NCBI GenBank assembly: GCA_038868115.1
Contig: JAWBXA010000006.1
Coordinates: forward strand, 1 to 59,121
Origin: JAGTQI01 sp038868115
GTDB lineage: Archaea; Thermoproteota; Bathyarchaeia; Bathyarchaeales; Bathycorpusculaceae
Direction of reading: 5' to 3'
DNA: 59,121 nucleotides
Of the stretch, positions 41,157 through 50,254 are shown in pieces (the stretch's first letter is position 1; each line of letters opens with the position of its first letter). Both the position numbers and the translations under genes were made by a program. The notes under the pieces were generated by a model, which worked only from the letters and a program-made list of their open reading frames with translations, was not told the DNA's origin and searched no databases.

Positions 41157-41606
41157 TTATGGCGCTGTTTTTACGTATGGTCCAAAAGTGTTTCCTCTGG
41201 CAGTTATTACTGTAAATTCATAGGTTATTCCATGTGCGAAGCCGCCTGAACGCGTTACGTTAAACGAAACCAGCTCTCCTTTAGCCAATGGTACCGACGC
41301 GCTAAAGTCTTGCCAGTCACTTGTTGTCTTGTATTTAACCGAAGCTGCAGGGACTCCATCAATGCGGACATCTTGTATAGACAAGTCGGCTGAACCGGTG
41401 TTTTTAACAGTGAACACAAACCAATCCACAGCGTCAACTGTGTCCCATTGGTGACTTATGAATGATAGTTGTTCTGTTTGCATTTGTCCTGTTGTTAGTG
41501 ATCCCATCCATACGGCTACGGCCAAGCTGACAGCGACTGTTACTGCTATGAGAATTATGGATGCCACTACGGGACTTAGGGCTTTCCTACTTTTCAATAT
41601 TTTCAT
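41157..41606 (-). CDS. Archaeal type IV pilin-like protein
   Basis: 149 aa. N-terminal class III signal: basic MKILKSRKA, then LSPVVASIILIAVTVAVSLAVAVWMG, the conserved helix of archaeal pilins and archaellins; cleavage expected just before or within the KALSP segment by the PibD-type peptidase. The rest is a beta-sandwich-like domain (FVFTVKNTGSADLSIQDVRIDG). Could be an adhesive pilin or a minor pilin. No pilus ATPase or PibD in the window. GGAGGG SD and its own TATA. Confidence 0.82.
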   Translation of the reverse strand: MKILKSRKALSPVVASIILIAVTVAVSLAVAVWMGSLTTGQMQTEQLSFISHQWDTVDAVDWFVFTVKNTGSADLSIQDVRIDGVPAASVKYKTTSDWQDFSASVPLAKGELVSFNVTRSGGFAHGITYEFTVITARGNTFGPYVKTAP

Positions 41607-41657
41607 TTTTCTTTCCGATCCCTCCTTTTCGTTGTCATGTATGTTAGGGGAAGCTTA

Positions 41658-41668
41658 GAATTTAAATC
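41658..41668 (-). promoter_or_regulatory. TATA box of the pilin/roadblock cluster
   Basis: On the minus strand GATTTAAATTC, about 55 nt before the pilin ATG. Confidence 0.45.
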
Positions 41669-41763
41669 TTACGACTTAATACATCATATTACTCATTTGT
41701 AAAACAAAACAACAAACCTAGAAACTTATTAGATGGTGCACAGCCAACTAGGAGAAGCCTAGC

Positions 41764-42096
41764 CTAAACGCCGATCTTATCAAAGAACTCTAGCAGAAGC
41801 CTTGCCACTTTGTCGCCAAACGCTGTTTTCTCATACTTCTTCTTTAAGGGGTCTAACCGTTCGCTTTTCGCTAAGCCAAGCTCCTCAATCTCTATCATCC
41901 TAGCCCTAAAAGTGCCGTCGCTGAGCGTCAAGCCGTTAGCCCTCATAAACTCCTTAGCTTCCTTCCATTTCCCCCGTCCCATATAGAGCAGGAAAATACA
42001 GTCAATGGCATGGTCCTTCTCCAACATAGCCTTAATAGCCGAAAGCTTGGGATCCGTCAATATGCGCCTAATCTTCTCCTCTTCTCCACTTCTCAT
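41764..42096 (-). CDS. Winged-helix DNA-binding regulator
   Basis: 110 aa. Seen: HAIDCIFLLYMGRGKWKEAKEFMRANG (helices 1-2), LSDGTFRARMIEIEELGLAKSE (recognition helix and start of wing) and KKKYEKTAFGDKVARLLLEFFDKIG. A minimal wHTH, no ligand domain. It lies between the pilin cluster and the transporter, both on the same strand, so it may control either. Confidence 0.75.
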   Translation of the reverse strand: MRSGEEEKIRRILTDPKLSAIKAMLEKDHAIDCIFLLYMGRGKWKEAKEFMRANGLTLSDGTFRARMIEIEELGLAKSERLDPLKKKYEKTAFGDKVARLLLEFFDKIGV

Positions 42097-42243
42097 TCAA
42101 ACCAACCATCCGCTTATCTTTTGTTTATAGGCTATTCTGCTTAAAAGATTTAACTTATATTACGATTCATGACTTATTATTGCGGAACATAAATTAAATT
42201 TCTCGAATTATTTCGCTTTACAAAAGAATATTTGCCAGGAAGC

Positions 42244-43629
42244 CTAAGAAATAAGAGGCCAAAGCGTTACAGCCAGAAGAATTGTTATTAAAGCGCCTAT
42301 GACGTCGAGGAGTAATCCGGTCTTCACCATTTCTTTAACTTTCACTTTTCCAGTGCTGTATGCGATTGCGTTGGGCGGCGTGCCGACCGGCAACATAAAG
42401 TCAAGGCTGCAACATACGGCCACTAAAACCGCTGAAACAACAGGGCTTATTCCAGCGGCTAGGCTTACGGATATAGCTATTGGAACGAAAACATTTGCGC
42501 TGGCTGTGTTACTGGCAACCATGGTGAAAAGCAGTGCAGAAAAACCTAATATAACAAACAGCGCAACTGGCGAACCACCGCCAACAGTTGTAGCCAGGCT
42601 TCGACCAATCCAATCCGTTAAGCCAGAGGTATCCATAGCTGCGCCTAAACTTAAACCTCCTCCAAAAAGGAGAACAGTATTCCAGTCCGCTCTTGGAATG
42701 TCATGCTGATTTAAAATTCCCGTGAAAAAGAGGATAACCGCTGAAAACAGGGCGATTAAACCCGCTGAAAGTCCATGCCCGCTCCACCCCAAGAAAGCCG
42801 CCAAGGACTCTGGTAGGCTGCTGGTAATCCACAAAAATGCAGCTAGAACAAAAACAGCCAAGGTAAGCTTTTGCCTCGCATTTAGCGCGACTGTCTCTGT
42901 TTTCGGTTTCTGGACGCTGATTTTTCCAACTGGAAACAGTTTAAAGAGAAGAATCCAAATCAGAAAAACCAAAACAACGGTTATTGGCAGTCCATACAAA
43001 ATCCACTCAAGAAAGGTTAAATTATAGCCAACCAACTCGCGGAGCATTCCAGCTGCCACCATGTTAGGCGGTGTACCGATAAGTGTGGCAATTCCGCCAA
43101 CACTGGCGGAGTACGCTATACCCAGCACCATTGCCTTGGAAAAATTTTCCTTGTCCTTTTTTCCATCAAATTTTACTGTCAGGCTTAAAGCTAACGTTAT
43201 CATTAATGCTGCAGTTGCAGTGTTGCTTAACCACATCGAAAGGAAAGCCGTAGTGAACATCAACCCTAAAACCAGCTTTTTAGCATCATCCCCGAGGCGC
43301 ATAACTATCCTATAAGCTAAAGCCTCATCCAAATCTTGCTTCTCGAAAGCTAACGCCAAGAAAAAGCTCCCCAATATCAGAACAACCGTCGGAGAGAAAA
43401 ACGGCGCCAAAGCCTTCTCAAAAGTTTGAATTCCCAGAAGAGGCTGAGCCACAGCTATTATAAGGGCTGTTACGCCCATGGGCAGAAGCTCCGTAATCCA
43501 AAGTCCAGAAGCAAAAATCAGAAGGGTAAAGGTTAACCGCATTGGTTCTTCAAGAGGCGCAGCTAAACAATATGCTGCTAAGACTGAAGCAACGACCGCC
43601 ACTAACTTAGCTGTCTCTTCAAAACTCAT
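42244..43629 (-). CDS. DASS-family Na+/dicarboxylate or anion symporter
   Basis: 461 aa, about 11-12 membrane helices. SLC13/DASS family, usually carries di- and tricarboxylates or sulfate with Na+. Seen: the paired substrate/Na+ motifs WLSNTATAALM followed by TLIGTPPNMVAAG in the first half, and MVASNTASANVFVPIA followed by PVGTPPNAIAYSTGKV in the second. Both inverted repeats look intact. Substrate not deducible. ATG 43629 (GAGGA upstream) preferred to the adjacent TTG 43632. Confidence 0.92.
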   Translation of the reverse strand: MSFEETAKLVAVVASVLAAYCLAAPLEEPMRLTFTLLIFASGLWITELLPMGVTALIIAVAQPLLGIQTFEKALAPFFSPTVVLILGSFFLALAFEKQDLDEALAYRIVMRLGDDAKKLVLGLMFTTAFLSMWLSNTATAALMITLALSLTVKFDGKKDKENFSKAMVLGIAYSASVGGIATLIGTPPNMVAAGMLRELVGYNLTFLEWILYGLPITVVLVFLIWILLFKLFPVGKISVQKPKTETVALNARQKLTLAVFVLAAFLWITSSLPESLAAFLGWSGHGLSAGLIALFSAVILFFTGILNQHDIPRADWNTVLLFGGGLSLGAAMDTSGLTDWIGRSLATTVGGGSPVALFVILGFSALLFTMVASNTASANVFVPIAISVSLAAGISPVVSAVLVAVCCSLDFMLPVGTPPNAIAYSTGKVKVKEMVKTGLLLDVIGALITILLAVTLWPLIS

Positions 43630-43651
43630 CAAGCTTCCTCAAATTGTTGCA

Positions 43652-44005
43652 TTACAACTCGTGGATTGAAACTACTTCACATTTTTCCGTACACAAGAAA
43701 TCCTTCAAAAGCTTTTCAACTTGGAACTTGTCTTCAATATCCACCGTTATATGCAGCACACAGATAGATGGATAGCATTTTTCAACAGCTTTTAAAAAAG
43801 GCGGAACAACTATTGAGGCACTGAAATCCGCCCTTAACTTTGTTTCACTCAGCTTTCTTCCAAGCTTTAAAACAATGTTCCTTTCTATAATGTCCCCACG
43901 AATAATAACCTCTAAGGTTTTAAGCTTACCCAACTTGACACTAACCACGAAAACCACAAGCCCTTCTTGCAAATAAAACTTTTGCAATTTAGTAGCTAAC
44001 AGCAC
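43652..44005 (-). CDS. Unknown small protein downstream of a nuclease-like gene
   Basis: 117 aa if started at GTG 44005, just after the stop of the nuclease-like gene (44013). An open frame reaches 44086 but that part overlaps the other gene. Beta-alpha protein with strands GLVVFVVSV, LEVIIRGD and ICVLHITVDI, ending VEKLLKDFLCTEKCEVVSI. Four Cys late in the protein. No family recognised. Start uncertain. Confidence 0.5.
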   Translation of the reverse strand: MLLATKLQKFYLQEGLVVFVVSVKLGKLKTLEVIIRGDIIERNIVLKLGRKLSETKLRADFSASIVVPPFLKAVEKCYPSICVLHITVDIEDKFQVEKLLKDFLCTEKCEVVSIHEL

Positions 44006-44012
44006 TTGAGCC

Positions 44013-44354
44013 TTAGGAGGAAATATGAGCGATAAAAGTTTCAGGTGTGTATTGCAGTACACCCCTGGCCTGGTAAGCAAATCCACGGGCGACTAGAACC
44101 TTCAAGATTTTTTCTGGAAACAAACGCTGTTTTATCAATAGTTCAAGGGCATGCGTGTAATTGCGGTTTAATTCTCTAACCGCTAAAACTTGTTGTTTGC
44201 GAGACAAAGCATAGTCCTTGCATTCTACAAGATAAGCCAAGGTCATGTCAGGCTTAACCGCTAAAACATCACAATGGTTCTGCCTCGTGAAAACTATAAA
44301 GCCCTTTTTCCTGAAGGCTTCTGAAACCGTGTCTTCAAGCACTGTGCCGCTCAT
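44013..44354 (-). CDS. PD-(D/E)XK nuclease-superfamily protein
   Basis: 113 aa. Seen: helix LEDTVSEAFRKKGF with an early Glu (Glu7), Asp29 in CDVLAVK, and Glu44-Cys-Lys46 in AYLVECKDY: the D-(x)n-E-x-K core seen in restriction enzymes and Holliday junction resolvases. It then has helices and a C-terminal strand. Could be a repair or resolvase-type nuclease. No methylase or defence gene is beside it. Confidence 0.7.
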   Translation of the reverse strand: MSGTVLEDTVSEAFRKKGFIVFTRQNHCDVLAVKPDMTLAYLVECKDYALSRKQQVLAVRELNRNYTHALELLIKQRLFPEKILKVLVARGFAYQARGVLQYTPETFIAHISS

Positions 44355-44424
44355 TCTAAGCTCAAATTTAAATGCTGTTATGGATGCTTGTTAAGTGTTT
44401 TTCGGTTCCATTGGACCAGGAAAG

Positions 44425-44432
44425 TTTAAATA
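44425..44432 (+). promoter_or_regulatory. TATA box of the uS13 operon
   Basis: TTTAAATA preceded by AAAG; predicted transcription start near 44455, about 25 nt before ATG 44480. Confidence 0.65.
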
Positions 44433-44479
44433 AAAAGCGGTTTACTTCTAGTTTGCTATAAAGGCGTGGATGGCGTTAA

Positions 44480-44965
44480 ATGGCGAGTCAAACAGCCAGA
44501 GAGTTCCGTCACATACTAAGGATAACAGACACAGACATAGATGGCACTCTAAAGGCGCCCTACGCCCTAAGAAAGATTAAGGGCATAAGCCTAAATCTAG
44601 CAAACGTCATCCTCAAAAAGGCTGGAATAAACCCAAACATAAGGGCTGGCTTCTTAACAGAGGCGGAAGTTGAAAAAATAGAGGAAATAATTAAAGAACC
44701 AACAAAATTTGGACTGCCAGGTTGGCTTTTAAATAGGCGGAAGGATTTAGAAACTGGAAAGGACATGCACTTAATAAGTGCAGACCTAATTCTGAGAACA
44801 AAAATGGATATCGAAAAAATGAAAGAGCTGAAATCTTGGCGAGGGTACAGACATGCTTATGGATTAAAAGTTAGGGGACAAAGAACACGAACAACCGGGA
44901 GGACGGGCAAAACTGTTGGAGTTAAGAAGAAGGCCGCTGCGAAACCTGGAGGCGGTGGCAAGTAG
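44480..44965 (+). CDS. rps13: Ribosomal protein uS13
   Basis: 161 aa. Head protein of the small subunit contacting the 50S and tRNA. Seen: FRHILRITDTDIDGTLKAPYALRKIKGI, GWLLNRRKDLETGKD, SWRGYRHAYGLKVRGQRTRTTGRTGKTVGV, with an Ala/Lys/Gly-rich tail. First gene of the conserved uS13-uS4-uS11 order. Confidence 0.97.
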   Translation: MASQTAREFRHILRITDTDIDGTLKAPYALRKIKGISLNLANVILKKAGINPNIRAGFLTEAEVEKIEEIIKEPTKFGLPGWLLNRRKDLETGKDMHLISADLILRTKMDIEKMKELKSWRGYRHAYGLKVRGQRTRTTGRTGKTVGVKKKAAAKPGGGGK

Positions 44966-44967
44966 TC

Positions 44968-45537
44968 ATGGGAGATCCTAAAAAGCAGAAAAAGAAGTAC
45001 AAAACCCCGCGTTTTCCGTGGCGGACGGATGTTCTCCAAGAAGAGCTTAAACTTTTGGGACAGTATGGTCTGCGGAATAAACGTGAATTGTGGCGCCACG
45101 AGACCATGCTTTCAAAATTTAGAGGTATAGCTCGCTCCCTTATAGGAAAGGCTCCGGAAGAAAGGAGAAAAATGGAGGAGGAGCTCCTATCGCGCTTAAA
45201 GAAGCTTGGAATAATTCATGAAACAGCTGTTCTAGATGATGTCTTAGACTTGACTGTTGAAGATATACTTGAAAGACGCCTCCAAACAATAGTCTTCAGA
45301 AAGGGACTAGCTAAATCAATTTATCAAGCTAGGCAGCTAATAACTCATGGACATATAGTGATAGGCGACCAACGTGTGACTGTGCCGAGCTACCTGGTAA
45401 CAAGAGAAGAAGAGGAGAAAATCGCCTATGCACCGGACAGCCCTATGGCAAACCCAAGCCATCCAATACGCCAAATGATAGCGGTTGCTACCACGACACA
45501 AGCCAGAAAAGAAACTGAAAGGGAGAGGAGCAGATAA
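44968..45537 (+). CDS. rps4: Ribosomal protein uS4
   Basis: 189 aa. Primary 16S rRNA binder. Seen: KYKTPRFPWRTDVLQEELKLLGQYGLRNKRELWRHE, and an S4 RNA-binding domain with LERRLQTIVFRKGLAKSIYQARQLITHGHIVIGDQRV. ATG 2 nt after the uS13 stop. Confidence 0.97.
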   Translation: MGDPKKQKKKYKTPRFPWRTDVLQEELKLLGQYGLRNKRELWRHETMLSKFRGIARSLIGKAPEERRKMEEELLSRLKKLGIIHETAVLDDVLDLTVEDILERRLQTIVFRKGLAKSIYQARQLITHGHIVIGDQRVTVPSYLVTREEEEKIAYAPDSPMANPSHPIRQMIAVATTTQARKETERERSR

Positions 45538-45541
45538 TAAA

Positions 45542-45979
45542 ATGAGTAGCAGCGGCGGAGGCACAAGCATAAGCGGAACAACAACTGCAAAAAAGGCTGA
45601 AAAGTGGGGCGTAGTCCACATATACAGCTCCTACAACAACACAATAGTCCACATAACAGATCTTTCAGGAGCAGAAACCATCGCCAGAACCTCTGGCGGC
45701 ATGTTCGTGAAAGCCGACAGGCTGGAGTCGTCGCCATACGCCGCCATGAGAGCAGCTTCGGCAGCAGCGGAAATAGCTAAAGATAAGGGGATAACAGCCA
45801 TCCATATTAAAGTCAGGGCGCCAGGCGGACCGGGACCAAGAACACCGGGACCAGGTGCACAAGCCGCCATAAGAGCCTTAGCCAGAGCCGGTTTCCGTAT
45901 AGGCAGAATAGAAGAAGTCACGCCTATACCGCATGATGGCACACGGAGACCTGGCGGAAGAAGGGGAAGAAGAGTTTAG
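45542..45979 (+). CDS. rps11: Ribosomal protein uS11
   Basis: 145 aa from ATG 45542, 4 nt after the uS4 stop; the longer frame from 45485 overlaps uS4. Seen: WGVVHIYSSYNNTIVHITDLSGAETIARTSGGM, YAAMRAA, and the C-terminal GRIEEVTPIPHDGTRRPGGRRGRRV. In most Archaea RNA polymerase subunit Rpo3 follows; here it does not. Confidence 0.97.
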   Translation: MSSSGGGTSISGTTTAKKAEKWGVVHIYSSYNNTIVHITDLSGAETIARTSGGMFVKADRLESSPYAAMRAASAAAEIAKDKGITAIHIKVRAPGGPGPRTPGPGAQAAIRALARAGFRIGRIEEVTPIPHDGTRRPGGRRGRRV

Positions 45980-46004
45980 CGGTACCTCAATCTAGTTAGT
46001 CACG

Positions 46005-46589
46005 TTGTCGATTGTTGAAAATAACACTTTTTATAGTTTAAAATCAAGATTAAAGGCTGGTGGAAAATTGGGTTATTTGGCTGTCTGGAAAGTTTTAGAA
46101 GAAATGATTACGGACTTAAAGAAAAGAGGCATAGCGGTTCCGGCAAACATCCTTAATGATTTACGTTATGCGAGAACATTAATCAATGTTTTGAAGGCCG
46201 ACCCTGCCCGCCTTGAGACGAGCCAAAAAATTGAGGAGTACCTAAACAATGTTGAGGCCTACCTTATTTCGGAGGGACAAAAGTTTGGAGAAAAATACGT
46301 TGAAGGATGGGTTAAAAAGCTGGAAGAGGCAGGCAGAAAAGTTTTCAATGAGGAGGAAGAGGAAACTCGTTTTGTCCCTGGACTGCCAAGAGAACAACGT
46401 TGGATACGTATTAAGCCATCAGATGAAATGCCCATAGAGACTTTGAAGGCTTTGGCTGGCGAATTAAAACTTTCATTTGAAGTGCAAAGTGATGGTTTTC
46501 TACTTGTTTATGGTGAGGATGGACGCCTCAAAGATTTTGTCAAGAAAATGGCTACAAAATATTGTTCTAAGATTGAAAAGTGGCGTTAA
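46005..46589 (+). CDS. DUF2096-like conserved archaeal protein
   Basis: 194 aa. Matches my recall of the DUF2096 pattern: GYLAVWKVLEEMITDLKKRG, VPANILNDLRYARTLINVLKADP, a long helix to about 110 and a C-terminal alpha/beta part with RWIRIKPSDEMP. Role unknown. TTG start at 46005, 25 nt after uS11, no clear SD. It takes the place where rpo3 is usually found after uS11. Confidence 0.7.
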   Translation: MSIVENNTFYSLKSRLKAGGKLGYLAVWKVLEEMITDLKKRGIAVPANILNDLRYARTLINVLKADPARLETSQKIEEYLNNVEAYLISEGQKFGEKYVEGWVKKLEEAGRKVFNEEEEETRFVPGLPREQRWIRIKPSDEMPIETLKALAGELKLSFEVQSDGFLLVYGEDGRLKDFVKKMATKYCSKIEKWR

Positions 46590-46625
46590 AAAGTGCATAA
46601 CCGTTAAAACGTGAAGAATGCAACA

Positions 46626-46634
46626 CTTTTATAG
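46626..46634 (+). promoter_or_regulatory. TATA box of smc
   Basis: CTTTTATAG about 71-79 nt before ATG 46705, giving a leader near 50 nt with GTGAGGGG before the start. Confidence 0.5.
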
Positions 46635-46704
46635 CAAAACAAAGCAGAAATCACAGTGTAAACGGGATGTTCGTGGTTTCGTCAAGAGGTGAGGGGCCAG
46701 CTTA

Positions 46705-49700
46705 ATGCCCTATATCAAAAAAATAGAAATTAAAGGTTTCAAATCCTTTGGCGAAACGGCGAAAATAGTCTTAGATAAGGGTTTTACAGCCATAACAGGC
46801 CCGAATGGAAGTGGGAAGACAAACATTGTTGACGCTGTTTTGTTCGCTCTAGGCGAGTTAAGCACAAAAAGGCTTCGCGCTGAAAACGCTGCCAAACTAA
46901 TTTTTCACGGTTCGGAGAGGGCGGGGCTGGAAAGGGCTGGTATGGCTAAAGTGGTTATACAGTTTGACAATTCTGATGGGCGTATACCTGTTGACACGGT
47001 GACTGTCACAATATCTCGTGAAGTCTACCGGAACGGGCAGTCAGTTTATAGGCTTAATGGAAGGCGAATCTCAAGAGTCCACATAATGGAAATTCTCTCA
47101 ATGGCTGGCATAAGCTTCACTAGCCAAAACATTGTGTTGCAAGGCACTATAACCCGTTTGACGGATATCTCTCCGATGGAAAGGCGGAAAATAATTGAAG
47201 ACCTTGTTGGGATAGCCCAATACGACGCGGAAAAAGCCGAAGCTGAAGAGAAGCTTAAGGCGGCAGACATTTCCATCCGCACCGCCATGGGAAGAATAGA
47301 AGAGGTGCAAAGGCGAATTGAAGACTTGGAGAGGGAACGTAATGAACTATTGCGATACAACTTCCTAAAAAATGAAATTAAAAAGTTTGAAGCTGTCAAG
47401 TTATCCCACGACATCGTACAAATGCAGGAAAAGGTCAAGCGGAACTCCATTCAAGCCGAGAAGATTAAAAGCAGATTGGAAAAGATTAGGCTGCTCCGAG
47501 ATCAGTACAGGCAGAAGCGGAGAGAAATAGAAGGCGAATGGCGGAAATTAAGCTCAGAAATAGTCGAAGAAGGTGGTTCTCAAGTTTTTAGGGTTCAAAT
47601 GAAAATAGGTGAGCTGAAATCAAAACTTACAGAACTAGCCACAAAGATAAGCTCTGGAAAAACAAGCCTAGAAGGACTTAAAAGGGTTAGGGAGAACAGC
47701 CTCCAACAATACCATTCCATAAGGAACGAAATCCGCGAAAACAGGCTCAAAATTAGGAGGTTAAGAAGTGAGTACGAACGCATAATAAGCCAAATCAACT
47801 CTAAACAGGCGGAGCACGATGCGCTTGCACAGGAAGCTGCCCAACTTTGGGAGAGCATGGGCGAAAACAGCAAGAAAATCCGCGAAATAGAACTTCAACT
47901 CGACAGAGACTATAAGCGGCTGGCGTTTTTAAGGTCTGAACATGCCAAAAGCCAAACAGCCATCAAAATCCGCGAGAGAAGGCTTAGAGACCTGAACGAG
48001 CGGAAAGAAAGATTCGCCACAACCCTCAGCGAACTTGGAAAATCTCTTGCGGAGCTGATAAAAGTCCAGAAGGAGCAGAAAATGCAGCTTAAAAATTTGG
48101 AGCGTATGCTAGAACGTCGCATAGCCCAAAAAGAGGCCATAGAACGGGAAATAGCTGAAGCTGGAAAAATAGCTGAATCAGCCCGCGAAGCGGTTGTGGA
48201 GTTTGCCACACAAAGGGAACTTGCTGAAACGGTTGCCGCGGAGGAAAAAGCCCTCAAAAGCATAGAGGAGCTTGGCGAATTAGGCGTTATTCAAGGTGTC
48301 TATGGACGACTGCGCAACCTTATCAAGATTGATAAGGCTTATCAACAAGCGATTGAGGTTGCAGCCGGAGGATGGCTGGACGCCCTAGTTGTGAAGGACT
48401 TCGACGCGGCTTTCACATGTACGGAAACCCTTCGCAGAATGAAGCTTGGAAGGATAAAGATAATACCACTGGAAGCAGTCTCAACCACGAAACCAGTAAA
48501 AGTTCCAGAAGGCGGAAATGTTAGTGGTGCGGCCTTCTCCTTTGTAAAATGCGCTAAACAGTATGAGCCTGCCGTCTACTTTGTTTTTGGCGACACCATT
48601 GTTGTTCCAGAGGATAAAACAGCCTTTGAGCTTTCCAGCAGAGGCTACCGCGTGGTCACCGTGAACGGCGACTTATACGAGCCCGGCGGCGCTTTAGAAA
48701 GTGGTTATTATCGTGCGCCCATAGACTTTTCCGCCATAATACCAAGTGAGGCGGCGATAAAAAGCCTCGACGAGGCTGTTAGAGCCTTACAACAGCACCT
48801 TTCCAGACGTGGAAGTGACATAGAAACTCTTGAGGAGGAAATGGACAGAACCCGCGTTGAAATTGCCCGCCTTTCGGAAGCCATAACAACACTTGATAGG
48901 GAAATATTCCGCGTAAAAAGAAGTATAAAAAGAACAAAGTCAAACGTTAGAAGAATAGAGACCAACATAAAACGCGTTGAAGGCGAAATTGAAGCTGAAA
49001 AGGCAAAAATATGGACTTATAGGGCTGAAAGAAGCACTCTGCAAAGGGAAATACGCAAACTACAAAGCGAGTTAGCTGACCTAAGAAGGAAAGTTGACCC
49101 CGCAAACATTCAAGAAATGGAGGTTAAACGTGAAAAACTGGCGGAGGAAATAAACACTTTAAGGCAGAAGCTTGGAGCAGTCCAAACAGAAATTTCAACC
49201 CTTCAGTCGCAGTTTGACAATGTTTTAAGAGTGGGTTACAAAAACGCTAAAATCCAACTGGCAAATGTTGAACAACAACTGCGAAAAGTCGAAGGTGAAG
49301 TTGAAGAGGCACTCCAAGAGAGGGAAAAACTAAAGCAAGAGCTGGCGGAGCTTGAGAAAAATCGCGTTGAACTCTCAAAAACTGTTCTATCCGCAAAAGA
49401 AGAGGCTCAAAAATTCTCAAACCAAATAGACGAGATAGACAAGGAACTACGCAAAATCGAAGCAGAATATGAGGAAACCGACCGGCTGCTAAACCAGTGC
49501 CAGCTAAACATTCAAACATCCATGATACAACTGGAGCAGTGGTGGAACCAGCTTAGGCAATTTGGCTATGAAAAACCCCTAGAGGTTACGGTCAAAGAAG
49601 TTGAAGAGGCAGAAGCCTCCATGCGGATGCTCCAATTCGAACTGGAGCGGATAAGCGGTGTCAACCAGCTTGCGCTTTCCCATTATGCAGAGCAAATCTC

Positions 49701-50253
49701 CCGCTACAAGGAGCTCTCCTTGAGGATGAATGAGTTAGAAAGGGAGAAGCAGGCTATCCTAAAGTTTATGGAGGAAATCGAAAGCAAAAAGCACAAGGTG
49801 TTCATGGAGGCCTTTGAAAGAATAAACAAAAACCTGCAAAAATACTTCTCCAAACTTACTGGTGGAGGAGTAGCCAATCTAATTTTGGAAAATCCGGATG
49901 AACCCTTCTCCGGCGGCATAGACATGATTGTCCAGTTCCCCAACAAGCCCTCAATCGTGGTTAGCGGCGCCAGCGGTGGCGAACGTTCAGTGGCAGCTGT
50001 AGCCTTCCTTTTCGCTATAAAAGACTTTACACCAGCATCCTTCTATATACTTGACGAGATTGATGCACATTTGGACGCTTTTCACGTTTCAAAGCTTGCC
50101 GACGTCTTGCTGGAAGAATCAGAAAAAGCCCAATTTATAGTCGTCACGTTAAAGCCTGAAATAGTCAACAAAGCTCAAAAGGTTTATGGAGTTTACGGGC
50201 GGAACGGCATCTCACATGTTGTCTCAGCCAAGTTTTTAGAGGTGCTAAGCTAG
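46705..50253 (+). CDS. smc: Chromosome segregation protein SMC
   Basis: 1182 aa, full length. Condensin ATPase that extrudes DNA loops. Seen: Walker A GPNGSGKT at 32-39, long coiled coil from about 165 to 480, hinge at about 510-660 (GVIQGVYGRLRNLI to EPGGALESGYY), second coiled coil to about 1030, ABC signature VSGASGGERSVAAVAF, and Walker B FYILDEIDAHLD. Followed at 1 nt by scpA. Confidence 0.97.
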   Translation: MPYIKKIEIKGFKSFGETAKIVLDKGFTAITGPNGSGKTNIVDAVLFALGELSTKRLRAENAAKLIFHGSERAGLERAGMAKVVIQFDNSDGRIPVDTVTVTISREVYRNGQSVYRLNGRRISRVHIMEILSMAGISFTSQNIVLQGTITRLTDISPMERRKIIEDLVGIAQYDAEKAEAEEKLKAADISIRTAMGRIEEVQRRIEDLERERNELLRYNFLKNEIKKFEAVKLSHDIVQMQEKVKRNSIQAEKIKSRLEKIRLLRDQYRQKRREIEGEWRKLSSEIVEEGGSQVFRVQMKIGELKSKLTELATKISSGKTSLEGLKRVRENSLQQYHSIRNEIRENRLKIRRLRSEYERIISQINSKQAEHDALAQEAAQLWESMGENSKKIREIELQLDRDYKRLAFLRSEHAKSQTAIKIRERRLRDLNERKERFATTLSELGKSLAELIKVQKEQKMQLKNLERMLERRIAQKEAIEREIAEAGKIAESAREAVVEFATQRELAETVAAEEKALKSIEELGELGVIQGVYGRLRNLIKIDKAYQQAIEVAAGGWLDALVVKDFDAAFTCTETLRRMKLGRIKIIPLEAVSTTKPVKVPEGGNVSGAAFSFVKCAKQYEPAVYFVFGDTIVVPEDKTAFELSSRGYRVVTVNGDLYEPGGALESGYYRAPIDFSAIIPSEAAIKSLDEAVRALQQHLSRRGSDIETLEEEMDRTRVEIARLSEAITTLDREIFRVKRSIKRTKSNVRRIETNIKRVEGEIEAEKAKIWTYRAERSTLQREIRKLQSELADLRRKVDPANIQEMEVKREKLAEEINTLRQKLGAVQTEISTLQSQFDNVLRVGYKNAKIQLANVEQQLRKVEGEVEEALQEREKLKQELAELEKNRVELSKTVLSAKEEAQKFSNQIDEIDKELRKIEAEYEETDRLLNQCQLNIQTSMIQLEQWWNQLRQFGYEKPLEVTVKEVEEAEASMRMLQFELERISGVNQLALSHYAEQISRYKELSLRMNELEREKQAILKFMEEIESKKHKVFMEAFERINKNLQKYFSKLTGGGVANLILENPDEPFSGGIDMIVQFPNKPSIVVSGASGGERSVAAVAFLFAIKDFTPASFYILDEIDAHLDAFHVSKLADVLLEESEKAQFIVVTLKPEIVNKAQKVYGVYGRNGISHVVSAKFLEVLS

Positions 50254-50254
50254 A

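Noticed and set aside
44025..44096. Plus-strand 23-codon ORF with a perfect AGGAGG before ATG
   Set aside because: It lies antisense to the nuclease-like gene end and its downstream neighbour; the peptide has no recognisable feature, so the SD match looks accidental.
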